DNA of 64,000 nt from an uncultured Cellulophaga sp. (GCA_947492955.1 CANLOV010000001.1:496001-560000); one strand, 5' to 3'. Shown: positions 1 to 8,653, numbered from the stretch's first letter. Numbers and translations: made by a program. Notes: generated by a model from the sequence alone, not told the origin.

Positions 1-2
1 GG

Positions 3-794
3 CAGCTAATTAAAAAATTAGCTAGGCGTATGTCTCAGCAAAACTGTGAAAGTAATGCCTTAGTTGTTCAACAAGAAGAAGGGTTAATTAAAATTGTAAA
101 GAGAATAGTAGCTAAAGAAATAGCTAAAGATTTAAGAGTTAAAAGAAAATCATATCAATCTTTTATAAATCTTAATGCACCAGAAAAAACCTATGAACAA
201 ATACAAGCAATTGTAGAAGTAGAAAAAGAAAAATATTTAAATGATCAAAAGGAAGTATTCTACGCAAAATTAGTAAAGAAGGCGCAAAAACTAGGCTTAG
301 ATAAACCAAGGATAGATGAACTAATTAGGTTAATTAAACAAAAAGAAGAAGATGTAGCCGAAATATACCGAAGAAAGAATGAAGTTTCTTCTGCCAGTCT
401 TTTTGAAGTTACTACAGAGAAAACCCATTCAGAAATAAGTTTAGAATTTTCAAAAAATGTAGCTAAACTCATTACTAAAAAAGAATTTGCTAAGATATTA
501 GGAGGAGATTTAAAACCTGCTTCTATAAAAAATGCGCAGAAAGATATAGAAGAAGTCTTTGCAATTTATGAGCTTAATGAAGAACAAAAAGAAGCAGTCT
601 CTAAAAAAATTAAATCCTATTACTTTAAAGAAATTATTATAAAACATTATTACAGGTACAATTGGGAATTGCAGAATCAAAAATTAGGCGGTTTACGATA
701 TAATTTTGAAAAAGATTTTAAAGAAATGATGGATAAATTTAATGTAGCTGTAAAACCTACTACCAAAGCCAATAATAATACTTTCCAATATTAA
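3..794 (+). CDS. Unrecognised helical, charged protein, first gene of the toxin operon (5' end possibly outside window)
   Basis: I do not recognise a family. The first internal ATG is at 30 and gives 254 residues, but the frame stays open to the window edge and the upstream codons read as plausible protein, so the gene may begin earlier. The product is rich in Lys, Glu and Ile, looks mostly alpha-helical, and shows no signal peptide from the ATG at 30. A run of NNN and TFQY ends the protein. It stops 13 bases before the Sel1/T9SS gene at 808, which in turn lies 13 bases before the large toxin gene, so the three are probably one transcript. The context suggests an accessory role (chaperone, adaptor or regulator) for toxin export, which is inference only. 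Confidence 0.6.
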   Translation, partial: QLIKKLARRMSQQNCESNALVVQQEEGLIKIVKRIVAKEIAKDLRVKRKSYQSFINLNAPEKTYEQIQAIVEVEKEKYLNDQKEVFYAKLVKKAQKLGLDKPRIDELIRLIKQKEEDVAEIYRRKNEVSSASLFEVTTEKTHSEISLEFSKNVAKLITKKEFAKILGGDLKPASIKNAQKDIEEVFAIYELNEEQKEAVSKKIKSYYFKEIIIKHYYRYNWELQNQKLGGLRYNFEKDFKEMMDKFNVAVKPTTKANNNTFQY

Positions 795-807
795 TATAAA
801 TTAACAA

Positions 808-2265
808 ATGAAAAAGTACATTCTTTTATTCGGATTATATCTTTCCGTGTTGGGTTTAAATGCTCAAAATTCATGCGAAGAAACCTTAAAAAAAGCAGAA
901 CATATATTATTTAAAGAATCTCCATTTATAGACCAATCTAACTTAGTTGCTTTGTTGGAACCTTGCGTGCTAAAAGGTAATGCAAAAGCAGAAAATTACC
1001 TGGGTCTAATGTATTTAAATGGTATAGGTGTAAAAAAAGATGTTAATAAGGCATATAGCTATATTTCTAGTTCGGCAGATAAAGGCTACGCCAATGCTCA
1101 ATATAATATGGGTAGGCTTTATAAATATGGTTTAGGTTGCGAACTTAGTTTTGCAAAAGCAATAGACTGGTTTAAAATAGCGGCAGCTAATGATAACCAA
1201 AGGGCAGCTTACAGTTTGGGGTATATGTTTTATAAAGGTTATGGAGTACCACAAGATTATAAAAAAGCTGTAGAATGGTTTGAGCGTAGTAGTGATCCCA
1301 TGGCAAAACATTTTTTAGGAGTATGTTGTTATTTAGGTTACGGTTTGCCTGTGGATGAGGATAGAGCAATAAAGGCGCTATTAGCAAACGAAACTGTTAA
1401 TAGTAAAACATTTTTAAAACACATACAAGAAAATAAAAAAGTAAGGAATGAGCGTAAAATTGCAAAAGTACTAAAGAAGAGTAATGATTCTACTTATATA
1501 AAACCAGAAGTATTAAAAAAAGTTAAAGTAGAAGAATACCCTAACCCTACGGCTGTTAATGAGCTAGAAGGCAATTGGAATGGTAAATTAGTACAGTACG
1601 ATTGGTCTGGTAAACATATTACACGTATTACACCAGTAGCCGTGGATATTACGGTAGTTAATAGTACAGTAAAAATAAAACTATTTATTGCAGAACAGCA
1701 TTTTGAGGTTTACGGAAAGTTTATAGATGGTACTATTTATATAGAAAACGATGTAATTTTTGCTTTGGATAAATTGTATTCTAATGATCCTAATGAGGAA
1801 ACATTAGATTATACCATATTTACTTTAGGTTTAGATAAGAAAGAAGTAAAAGGAGAAGTGTATTTAACAGGCTTAGTAGATACTTTTATAGCCTCTTGGG
1901 CAGAGTATGGAGAGCCTATGAGTTTAGTGTTAAAATCCAAAGAAAATAGAACAACTATAGACGAGGAAATGTTGTTAGCATTAGCTTCTCAGGAAGACCA
2001 ATTTATAAAGTTATACCCTGTACCTTTTAATGATCAATTAACAGTGCAGTATCAATTAGATATTGCAGCTAATGTTTCTGTAGAACTTATAAGTTTAAAT
2101 GGGGTTAATAAAACAGTAATACTTCCGAGTACACAACAACAAGCGGGGGAATATACGTATACTATTCCTGTGGATCTTAGTTTGCCAAATGGTTTGTATG
2201 TGGTACGATTAATGGCAGGAGACCAGTTGTATACAAGAATGATTATTAAAGACACTAACAATTAA
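808..2265 (+). CDS. Secreted Sel1-repeat protein with T9SS type A sorting domain
   Basis: The product has 485 residues. An N-terminal signal peptide ends near residue 20 (LGLNAQ). Sel1-like repeats follow at about residues 55-205, seen as recurring A-x-YxLGxMYxxGxGVxxD motifs (YLGLMYLNGIGV, YSLGYMFYKGYGV). A beta-rich middle region follows, and the last ~88 residues (from FIKLYPVPFNDQ) match the T9SS type A C-terminal sorting domain, including the NGLYVVRL segment. Proteins with this tail are carried across the outer membrane by T9SS and attached to the cell surface or released. It lies 13 bases upstream of the 975-residue toxin, which has a signal peptide but ends in a toxin domain instead of a sorting tail. 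This protein could therefore be a surface partner or export carrier for it; that link is inference. Confidence 0.85.
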   Translation: MKKYILLFGLYLSVLGLNAQNSCEETLKKAEHILFKESPFIDQSNLVALLEPCVLKGNAKAENYLGLMYLNGIGVKKDVNKAYSYISSSADKGYANAQYNMGRLYKYGLGCELSFAKAIDWFKIAAANDNQRAAYSLGYMFYKGYGVPQDYKKAVEWFERSSDPMAKHFLGVCCYLGYGLPVDEDRAIKALLANETVNSKTFLKHIQENKKVRNERKIAKVLKKSNDSTYIKPEVLKKVKVEEYPNPTAVNELEGNWNGKLVQYDWSGKHITRITPVAVDITVVNSTVKIKLFIAEQHFEVYGKFIDGTIYIENDVIFALDKLYSNDPNEETLDYTIFTLGLDKKEVKGEVYLTGLVDTFIASWAEYGEPMSLVLKSKENRTTIDEEMLLALASQEDQFIKLYPVPFNDQLTVQYQLDIAANVSVELISLNGVNKTVILPSTQQQAGEYTYTIPVDLSLPNGLYVVRLMAGDQLYTRMIIKDTNN

Positions 2266-2278
2266 GAAACGAATTACA

Positions 2279-5206
2279 ATGAAAAATATATTACAGCTAT
2301 TTTTAATAGGTTTTATGTGTTGTTTTAATACAATATATAGCCAACAATATAATGAGTTAGATCCTGTGTCTATTCCGTCAAAAGGAGGAGGTGTAACATC
2401 GAAACCAGATTGTGAGGGATGCATTGTAATACCCAAAAATAGGGTAGAGTATTTTAAATGGAGATCTGGTGTTACAATAGTTAACCCTTCTGGAGTTGTA
2501 TTTTCATCAATAAGAAATCAATTAGATGCGCAGTACCAAAATGATCTTGTGCAAGCAGTACGAGAGCAAAAGCGTATAAATGAATTAGTAAATAGTGTAC
2601 AGAATAATGTTTATAAAGTAGAAATAGAAGAGCGTATTCAAAAGCTTAAATATGTTACTTATTCTAATTTTAATAATGCAATAATAGAATATTTAGCTAA
2701 TTTTTGGTTAGTGGGCAGGAATGATATAACAAGGCAGCCTATCAATCATTTTAAAAATTCTAAAGACGATGCAAAAGCAGAACTTAACCGTGATTTTATA
2801 GAGAACGAATCTGGTTTAAGTAGAATTACAGGTAATATGTATTTAATTAGACAGCGAGAAGCTGAAATTAAATCAAATAACCTTTTTAATTCAAGACTAG
2901 GTAATGCCAAAATAGGGAATAAGTTTTTAAAAGATGTTAGAAGCTTAGGCGAGATAAGTAATATGTGGCAAGAGGCAAGGCATCATTTTAGTAATTATAA
3001 AGAAGGAAGTGGTAAAGGAAAGGCCAGATTAAATGCTTTAGCTAATCTAAAAACAGATGTGTATGCTAAACGAATGCTAAATGATTATAATACCAAATCA
3101 GTAGAGGAGAGATTTAATATTATGGATGAGTATTTGGGGTGGTCAACTCCAAGGCCTTGGCAAGTAGGTGATCCAGGGATTCCTAGTAGAATTCCATGGT
3201 ATATTATAGATAAAGATCATTTGTTGGCAGATGCTAAAAAGAATGCGGTACTTCCTAGAGAAGTTCAGATTTTTGATAAAGATTACTTATATGGTATTAA
3301 TAGAGGCCCTTATCAACATTCATTTTTACATGGAATTAAGCAAGAGCAAGATAGGGTTATAAATGCAGCGATAGCTAATTTAAATAAAGAAGATGCCTTA
3401 GCTGTTAATCTTGTAAACACACTTAGTGCTAACGCTAAAAAGTATATAAATGCAAGACCAGCATTAAAAACAGAAATAGAGACTTATTTTAAGGTTAATA
3501 ATTTCTCTAAAGTATCTCACGATTGTGTTAATTATTTATTAAACCAATTATTAGGCGGTAAAGATTTTACACCTAATACTAGTTTGTATAAATCTGCTAC
3601 AACACCTTTGCTACAAAATAGGCAAAACCCTAATAGAGCTTTAGAATGGAGACTTGGAACACAAGCGGTAAGAGAAGGCTTTACTAATTTTGGAAATGTA
3701 TTATCAGAACTTTTAAAAGGAGATGTAGATTCAAGCTACGAAGGACGTATTATTAGGGATATGTTTGGAGCTAATGGAGTAAGTGTACCACCAGAAATTG
3801 ATAATAAATTATTAGGAGATTATTTTCATTTTCAGCAAACAGCAGGCGATAGAATATTAATTAACCATTCTAGGGGGCATGGTACTAAAGAAAATTTAAA
3901 TACTTATTTAAGAGATTTAAGAGAGTTTGATGACTTGGTGCAAGATTTAATTAATAATCCGCCACCAATAGGTTCTAGTAATTTTGTATACATAAATTAC
4001 GAAAACAGAATAGCAGAAGCACTTACTTTTACAAATGATGCAGATGCATCACTAGTAGCAGGTTTGTTTCAAACAGATGCAGCAAGAGATGCTTATTTAA
4101 ATCAAGTACATCACCAAGCAATTGCACAATGTGGTTTAAATATTTTAAGAGAAGGGTTTTCGCAACAATTAGAGTTTAAAAAATTAAACCCAGAAGGTAT
4201 AGAGTTTATTGCTAAAGAAGCAACTCAAGTGGCTACAATAGAAGAAGTAGCAGAAGAGATAGATCAAAATGGTAATTTTTGGCCTCAAAACCAAGAAGAA
4301 TGGGAGGCTTTTGGTCAGATTATGGCGCCTCTTTTAGGCGAAATTGTTTTAGCTTTTATTCCTGGTTCGGATATTATTGAACTTTATAGAGGTATTAATT
4401 CTGGAGATGCAGTAGGGATTGCTTTTGCAACAGGAGGTTTAATTGTAGATGTTGCAGGTTTAGGAGTTATAAAAGGAGCAATAAAAGGAGCAAAAATTGT
4501 TAGGAAAGTTATCATAATTTATCGTAAATTAGGGCGTGTTTTAAAATCTGCTGCTAAAGCAATTAAAAGAGGATTTAAAGTAACTTTAGATGCTGCTGGT
4601 AAGTTAATACTTGAGAAAGGCGGTAAGATTATTGCTCGTGGAGACGATGCTGTAAAAGGATTACTTAGGAAACTGGATGGATTAACTGATGCCCAATTAA
4701 ACAAGTTTGATGATTTAGTAGAAGAAGCTGCCAGAAAAGGACAAAAATGGGATAACCCTGAAGCCGTAGCTGATGCACTTAGGAAAGTATCTGATGAAGG
4801 TGTTGATGGTGTATCGTTATCACACAAAAAGTTCCCTGCCCCTGCAGATGGTTCTGATAGCTTTACATTGAAAAATGCGAAACAATACCAAGCCGAAGCC
4901 AGTGGAGATGCTGCTTTAAGTTTTGATAAAGCAGGTGTTAGTTTTGATAATATTGCAGATGGTAAATTAATAGACCGTAAGTTTGGGCACAGTAGTGTGT
5001 TTGATAGTGCTGGGAATGTTGCTAATGATGCAAGAGCTAGAAGTATTTTAAGTCAAGCAAGAAGACAACTAGGAGCTGCAAGTGGAAACCCTATTAGATG
5101 GGAAATATCTAGTTCTGGTGGAGCTAATGGAATAAGAAATTTATTTAGACGAAATGGTATTAATATTGAAGTTATACATTTACCTCAAATAACTATTATT
5201 CCTTAA
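2279..5206 (+). CDS. Large secreted polymorphic toxin with restriction-endonuclease-like C-terminal tip
   Basis: The product has 975 residues with a signal peptide (cleavage near IYSQQ, residue 22). Residues ~30-650 form a long helical body I cannot assign. Residues ~685-740 are a Gly-rich hydrophobic stretch (FIPGSDIIELYRG, then IAFATGGLIVDVAGLGVIKG), like the pre-toxin/translocation segment of polymorphic toxins. A linker at ~781-796 (GGKIIARGDDAVKG) precedes the variable tip. The tip (~850-975) shows a D894...D899-x-K901 pattern (DGKLIDRK) and the later ARRQLG and PIRWEIS motifs, consistent with a PD-(D/E)xK nuclease fold such as the Tox-REase families. There is no T9SS tail because the toxin occupies the C-terminus. 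A candidate immunity gene starts 16 bases downstream. Nuclease activity and export route are inferred. Confidence 0.8.
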   Translation: MKNILQLFLIGFMCCFNTIYSQQYNELDPVSIPSKGGGVTSKPDCEGCIVIPKNRVEYFKWRSGVTIVNPSGVVFSSIRNQLDAQYQNDLVQAVREQKRINELVNSVQNNVYKVEIEERIQKLKYVTYSNFNNAIIEYLANFWLVGRNDITRQPINHFKNSKDDAKAELNRDFIENESGLSRITGNMYLIRQREAEIKSNNLFNSRLGNAKIGNKFLKDVRSLGEISNMWQEARHHFSNYKEGSGKGKARLNALANLKTDVYAKRMLNDYNTKSVEERFNIMDEYLGWSTPRPWQVGDPGIPSRIPWYIIDKDHLLADAKKNAVLPREVQIFDKDYLYGINRGPYQHSFLHGIKQEQDRVINAAIANLNKEDALAVNLVNTLSANAKKYINARPALKTEIETYFKVNNFSKVSHDCVNYLLNQLLGGKDFTPNTSLYKSATTPLLQNRQNPNRALEWRLGTQAVREGFTNFGNVLSELLKGDVDSSYEGRIIRDMFGANGVSVPPEIDNKLLGDYFHFQQTAGDRILINHSRGHGTKENLNTYLRDLREFDDLVQDLINNPPPIGSSNFVYINYENRIAEALTFTNDADASLVAGLFQTDAARDAYLNQVHHQAIAQCGLNILREGFSQQLEFKKLNPEGIEFIAKEATQVATIEEVAEEIDQNGNFWPQNQEEWEAFGQIMAPLLGEIVLAFIPGSDIIELYRGINSGDAVGIAFATGGLIVDVAGLGVIKGAIKGAKIVRKVIIIYRKLGRVLKSAAKAIKRGFKVTLDAAGKLILEKGGKIIARGDDAVKGLLRKLDGLTDAQLNKFDDLVEEAARKGQKWDNPEAVADALRKVSDEGVDGVSLSHKKFPAPADGSDSFTLKNAKQYQAEASGDAALSFDKAGVSFDNIADGKLIDRKFGHSSVFDSAGNVANDARARSILSQARRQLGAASGNPIRWEISSSGGANGIRNLFRRNGINIEVIHLPQITIIP

Positions 5207-5222
5207 AATTTAGATTTATATT

Positions 5223-5951
5223 ATGACTCATAGTAATTTGGGATTTTTCTTAGAACTGAAAAATGAAGAACAAAGCATATTGCAAATAGCTGAAGATTTA
5301 TGCCATTGTATTAGAGAAATAACCTTGGCGAAATCTGTTTTTAATGAGGTTCGTTTTTTACAGAAAAAGGACGAAATAAGCCTAGATTTTACCGATGAAA
5401 ATTTTGTGAAAATATTAGCAGACAATATTTTAAGCTACTCTCTGAAAGATATTAAACAATTTGATAAAATAGAGTCTGCCGATATTAATTATTCTAGACC
5501 TTTTGGGTTTGATTTTGCTCTCATATTTAGAAGTAAAAACTCAGCTTTATGCCTAAATTTTGTATTAGGAGGTAACAGCGGAAATAGAATAGGTCTAATA
5601 TCTAATAAATCAAAGACAAATGAGTCTTACGATTGGTATAGCACTGTTTTAAAATCATTTGTAAATAATTTAGATGTAGACTATGGCGTTGTAAGGCCAA
5701 ATGACATGGAGTATTTGGATATTTGTTATGATAATTATCAATACTCATTAGGCTGGATTACTTATTTTTCTAATGATTATAAGATTGATATTCCTACTAC
5801 TCTAAATGATATTGAGTATGAATCTGTAGATAACGGAAAGTATTTAATATCCACTAAGGATAATTTTGGGAATAACTTTGAAGAAAATAGGGAAAAGCTT
5901 CTGAATCTCATGAAAGAGATTGCGGAACGAGTCCCAGAGTACTCAAAGTAA
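5223..5951 (+). CDS. Probable immunity protein for the adjacent 975-residue toxin
   Basis: The product has 242 residues, lacks a signal peptide and looks acidic, as expected for a cytoplasmic antidote. I do not recognise the family. It starts 16 bases after the toxin stop codon, with no terminator between them, and a strong hairpin terminator follows 11 bases after its own stop. The assignment rests on position: polymorphic toxin genes are nearly always followed directly by the cognate immunity gene. Visible features include a YSRPFGFDFAL segment and a conserved-looking YDWYS motif in the middle. Confidence 0.65.
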   Translation: MTHSNLGFFLELKNEEQSILQIAEDLCHCIREITLAKSVFNEVRFLQKKDEISLDFTDENFVKILADNILSYSLKDIKQFDKIESADINYSRPFGFDFALIFRSKNSALCLNFVLGGNSGNRIGLISNKSKTNESYDWYSTVLKSFVNNLDVDYGVVRPNDMEYLDICYDNYQYSLGWITYFSNDYKIDIPTTLNDIEYESVDNGKYLISTKDNFGNNFEENREKLLNLMKEIAERVPEYSK

Positions 5952-5962
5952 TAAAAGATTAA

Positions 5963-5992
5963 AACCGAAGTTTAGCAGCTTCGGTTTTTTTA
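5963..5992. terminator. CCGAAG/CTTCGG hairpin terminator after immunity gene 1
   Basis: An 8-bp perfect stem (AACCGAAG with CTTCGGTT) encloses an 8-base loop and runs into TTTTTTT. It closes the toxin/immunity operon. A-rich sequence on the other flank lets it serve the minus-strand relic at 5997 as well. The same stem sequence recurs at 7483 and 10446. Confidence 0.8.
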
Positions 5993-5996
5993 TGTT

Positions 5997-6254
5997 TTAA
6001 GAATATGCTTTTTGTGTTTTATAATCTCTTAGTAGTGCATCAAGAGCTTTAAAAATAAAACCTCTGTCTTGTTCGGGTATTTTAGAAATATCTACTATCC
6101 TTTGTAGTGTTTTTAGGTCTAGTTCTAGGTCTGTATTACCTGTTAAATAATCTAAAGAGACTTCTAATGTTTTAGAAAATTTTAAACCCGTAGAATGTAG
6201 ATATGAGAGTGCTGTATTGTATTTGCGTGGGCTTATGTTGTTCTTTTTATTCAA
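5997..6254 (-). pseudogene. Remnant of an XRE-type helix-turn-helix regulator
   Basis: About 85 codons are open, starting only at a TTG, with a stop three codons upstream. The C-terminal half (LEVSLDYLTGNTDLELD... through DALLRDYKTQKAY) matches the tail of a common Bacteroidota XRE-family repressor in which LEVSLDYL ends the HTH domain. The helix-turn-helix itself is missing and is replaced by unrelated residues. It is wedged between the terminator of immunity gene 1 and the first orphan toxin tip. I read it as a non-functional leftover of mobile DNA; a short expressed protein is possible but unlikely. Confidence 0.6.
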
Positions 6255-6362
6255 TTGAAATTAAAAATTATATTTGTTTATAGGTTGTGAGACTGAAAGT
6301 TGTTCATTGTATTTTTTGGAGTGATTAGGAGTTTTTTCTTTAGTTGAAAAATCTGTGATAGT

Positions 6363-6983
6363 GATAAAATCATCGCCAAAGGGGATGCAGTTAAAGATTA
6401 TTTGGTAGACTTGGCAAGAAAGGTCTCAAATGCCGTAAATAGTAGGCTTGCTAATGTGCTTTCTGGTAATGTTAAGAGAAATTTAGATGATGCTATAGCC
6501 AGAGGGGATTTTTTACCAGAAATAGTTGAAGACTCTGTTGAAGAAATAGCAGAAGCTACCGCTAAAAAAGGTAGTCCACTTTCTTGGGATCAAGTCAAAG
6601 CCCTTTTTAAACGTGGAAATGATTTTAATGCTAAGGCAAAAGAGTTTCGTTAGTATAAATATAATGAAATTCATTTGAAGAATGGAAAACGTTTAGATGG
6701 TTATACCCTAAACAATGGTGGAGAGATAGTCTCTCGTAAAGCAACCGATTTAGGTAATATTAAGTTTTCTACTTTTGATAATTATTTGAAAGAAATGGGC
6801 CAGAAATATTCTCCTGGCACAACAATCAGGTCTAATAAATATCCTGATATTGATGGGCAAACCTTGAGAGGACAGCAATATTTAGAAATTCCTGCAAGTA
6901 ATCAATCATTGCCTAACATTCAGGATTATATTAATCATGCCTGGAATAATTATGGTATTAGAATTAGATTTAGACCGGAATAA
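6363..6983 (+). pseudogene. Orphan toxin C-terminal tip, nuclease-like, interrupted by an in-frame TAG
   Basis: There is no start codon or secretion domain. The frame opens with DKIIAKGDAVKDYL, closely resembling the linker GGKIIARGDDAVKGLL at residues ~781-796 of the 975-residue toxin, and then diverges into a different tip. A TAG at 6651-6653 interrupts the frame, which resumes immediately (YKYNEIHLKNGKRLDGY...GGEIVSRKATDLG...LEIPASNQ...GIRIRFRPE). The D...E-x-x-x-K pattern (RLDGY, GEIVSRK) suits a PD-(D/E)xK-like nuclease tip. A candidate immunity gene starts 8 bases later. It fits a displaced tip retained as a silent cassette, as with orphan CdiA-CT or Rhs tips in other systems. Confidence 0.7.
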
Positions 6984-6991
6984 ATAAACTT

Positions 6992-7459
6992 ATGGATAGT
7001 AAAATAATTCAATTATATGACAGTTTTGGTTTTAGTGAAAAATATAAAAACATTGCTGTAAAATATAGTGTTGATAGAGATAGCCGATTAAAGAAGGGCG
7101 ACAAAAAAAGAGTTCTAGAAATCTTTAAAAAAATAGGCTATGAAGCTAAGTTTGATACTAAAGAAAGGTTTTATAAGGTTCGAATTATCGAAAACCAATA
7201 TGACTTCTATTTTCATATCGACTTAAAGTATGGTCTTTTTGAACTAATAACGGGAGTGATAGATATTAGTTCAAAAGAGCATTTAATAGGAGGGGTAGCA
7301 GCAAGTATTTATGATGATATTCTCATTGAAAAGCAAATACATGAAGATTCGATGCCACTACCATCTATTGGAACATACGAAGATCTAGAATTAATTTTAA
7401 AAGAGAGTTTGTCTTTATATGAAGATTTTAAATCTGCGGTATTAGAGATGCAACCTTAA
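6992..7459 (+). CDS. Probable orphan immunity protein (module 2)
   Basis: The product has 155 residues with no signal peptide and no recognised family. It begins 8 bases after the end of the orphan nuclease-like tip and is followed within 25 bases by a copy of the CCGAAG/CTTCGG terminator. Its reading frame is intact although the toxin tip before it is broken, the pattern expected if protection is kept after the toxin is lost. There is no close promoter before it other than the relic sequence, so its expression level is unknown. Confidence 0.6.
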   Translation: MDSKIIQLYDSFGFSEKYKNIAVKYSVDRDSRLKKGDKKRVLEIFKKIGYEAKFDTKERFYKVRIIENQYDFYFHIDLKYGLFELITGVIDISSKEHLIGGVAASIYDDILIEKQIHEDSMPLPSIGTYEDLELILKESLSLYEDFKSAVLEMQP

Positions 7460-7482
7460 ATTAGAATTATTAAATAAACGAA

Positions 7483-7514
7483 AACCGAAGTTCTTATGAA
7501 CTTCGGTTTATTTT
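7483..7514. terminator. CCGAAG/CTTCGG hairpin terminator after immunity gene 2
   Basis: An 11-bp perfect stem (AACCGAAGTTC with GAACTTCGGTT) encloses a 4-base loop and is followed by ATTTTCTT. It is the second of three related terminators in the array. Its right arm is the left edge of the 222-bp duplicated block. Confidence 0.8.
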
Positions 7515-7720
7515 CTTAACTTATTATAAAATTGTAAATGAGTAATAAAAATGTATAAAAAACGATTTGTAGTGATGTGTGCTATTTTGTGTAGTATATT
7601 AAATAGTTATGCGCAACAAGATGTTAGTTTTGCCAATAGCTTAGAGAATTTTATAATAAAGCAAAGGAGTCTTTATTCAACAAAATATGCAGATAGAATA
7701 AATAAGGAGCTTAAAGAAGG
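7498..7720 (+). repeat. Duplicated block, copy 1 (terminator arm, spacer and 5' end of the 7551 gene)
   Basis: This stretch aligns with 10460-10681 over its whole length at roughly 90% or better identity by eye. It spans the right arm of the terminator, a spacer ending ATGAGTAATAAAA, and the first ~57 codons of the gene at 7551. Similarity ends abruptly at CTTAAAGAAGG. The shared unit marks a recombination junction in the array. Confidence 0.85.
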
Positions 7721-8264
7721 CTTTGAAAAAATGAAAGAGAAACCTTCTTCGGGGATTAATATTCCTTTACTTCCTCCTCCTAAAGTAGTAGCCAGTGATT
7801 TTAAGCAGTTTATTTATTTTACTGTAACATCCAAATATTATATACAATATAGTACTGTTAATAATGTTTTTGAAAGCGATAGTTTAATTGGACCAGCAAT
7901 TAATAGTATAAAAAAAATAGATAGAGAAAGTTTATCTGTCACTGAGTTTAATCCTTCATTGTTTACTAAAAGTACAGAAGAACTACACGAAAAACATATT
8001 TGTACTTATCAAATAGAAAAAGAATATAAGGATGCCATAAAATATATAGCTGGTTATAAATGTTTTAAAGTTACTTTGTTTAATGCAATTAATCCTTATT
8101 ATGGAATGGAAATGTATGTTACAGAAGATATCAAGCTAAACTATCATCCAGTAATGAACTGTAAAGAAACACTAAATAAATATTTTCCACTCTATATTAA
8201 AATTTTTTCAAAAGATTATCCTAATGATCATTATGAGGAATATATGTTTTTTAAATCTATGTGA
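7551..8264 (+). CDS. Small secreted protein, GLPGLI-like
   Basis: The product has 237 residues with a clear signal peptide (cleavage near LNSYAQQ, residue ~22). The YxIEKEYKDxIKYIAGYKCFKVTL and EMYVTEDIKLNYHP motifs resemble the GLPGLI family of secreted Bacteroidota proteins of unknown function. It is the only gene in the array that does not look like a toxin or immunity gene. It sits in the first copy of the 222-bp duplicated block; the second copy at 10512 is a broken fragment. In the inferred ancestral order it stood next to DUF2797, whose 3' end lies downstream of it here. Family assignment is moderate and function is unknown. Confidence 0.6.
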   Translation: MYKKRFVVMCAILCSILNSYAQQDVSFANSLENFIIKQRSLYSTKYADRINKELKEGFEKMKEKPSSGINIPLLPPPKVVASDFKQFIYFTVTSKYYIQYSTVNNVFESDSLIGPAINSIKKIDRESLSVTEFNPSLFTKSTEELHEKHICTYQIEKEYKDAIKYIAGYKCFKVTLFNAINPYYGMEMYVTEDIKLNYHPVMNCKETLNKYFPLYIKIFSKDYPNDHYEEYMFFKSM

Positions 8265-8398
8265 TAATTTGCGTGTGTTTAACTAAAAAAATGTTTTGCT
8301 CTTAGTGCTTTTTATGAGAATAACTTTTGTTTAATGTTTTAATGGTAATGAAAATTATATTTTTTAAGTATTATGGAATAAATTTAGAGTTGTCACTA

Positions 8399-8542
8399 TT
8401 AATTAACTTCTAATTTTATATACAAACCCTCATTGGAACGTATATTAAACACCGTATAATCTTCAAAAATGAGATGTTGTCCTTTTACACCTTTTAAGAC
8501 ACCGTTATAACTTTTTCCTTTTTCGGGATATTGTAGCAAAGG
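8399..8542 (-). pseudogene. Stranded 3' fragment of a divergent DUF2797 gene
   Basis: On the minus strand this reads LLQYPEKGKS...GVLKGVKGQHLIF...VFNIRSNEGLYIKLEVN and then stop. It aligns with the last ~48 residues of the intact DUF2797 protein at 11513-12310 (VLQYPEKVKS...VFNIRSNEGLYIRLEVNQ). The frame is still open, and the differences are a mix of silent and mild amino-acid changes, so it looks like the end of a separate allele and not a very recent local copy. The match stops at 8542, exactly where the toxin stub begins. Confidence 0.8.
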
Positions 8543-8616
8543 ACAAAGTAAAGCAAGTTATATCCGCTGTAGATGCTATGGGTAATGAAAAAAGTATCGT
8601 TGTTACTATTGATTAA
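8543..8616 (+). pseudogene. Stub of a toxin C-terminus (module 3)
   Basis: A short open stretch encodes DKVKQVISAVDAMGNEKSIV and a few more residues, then TAA at 8614. It has no start and abuts the DUF2797 fragment. It is the right length and in the right place to be the last ~24 residues of a polymorphic toxin whose immunity gene follows. The toxin family cannot be told from so little sequence. Confidence 0.5.
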
Positions 8617-8653
8617 AAAAAATGTTTTTTTACTCGAATACTCTAAAAACTAC

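Noticed and set aside
8573-8653. Earlier ATG for the module 3 immunity gene
   Set aside because: It overlaps the toxin stub in another frame and gives an atypical hydrophobic leader.
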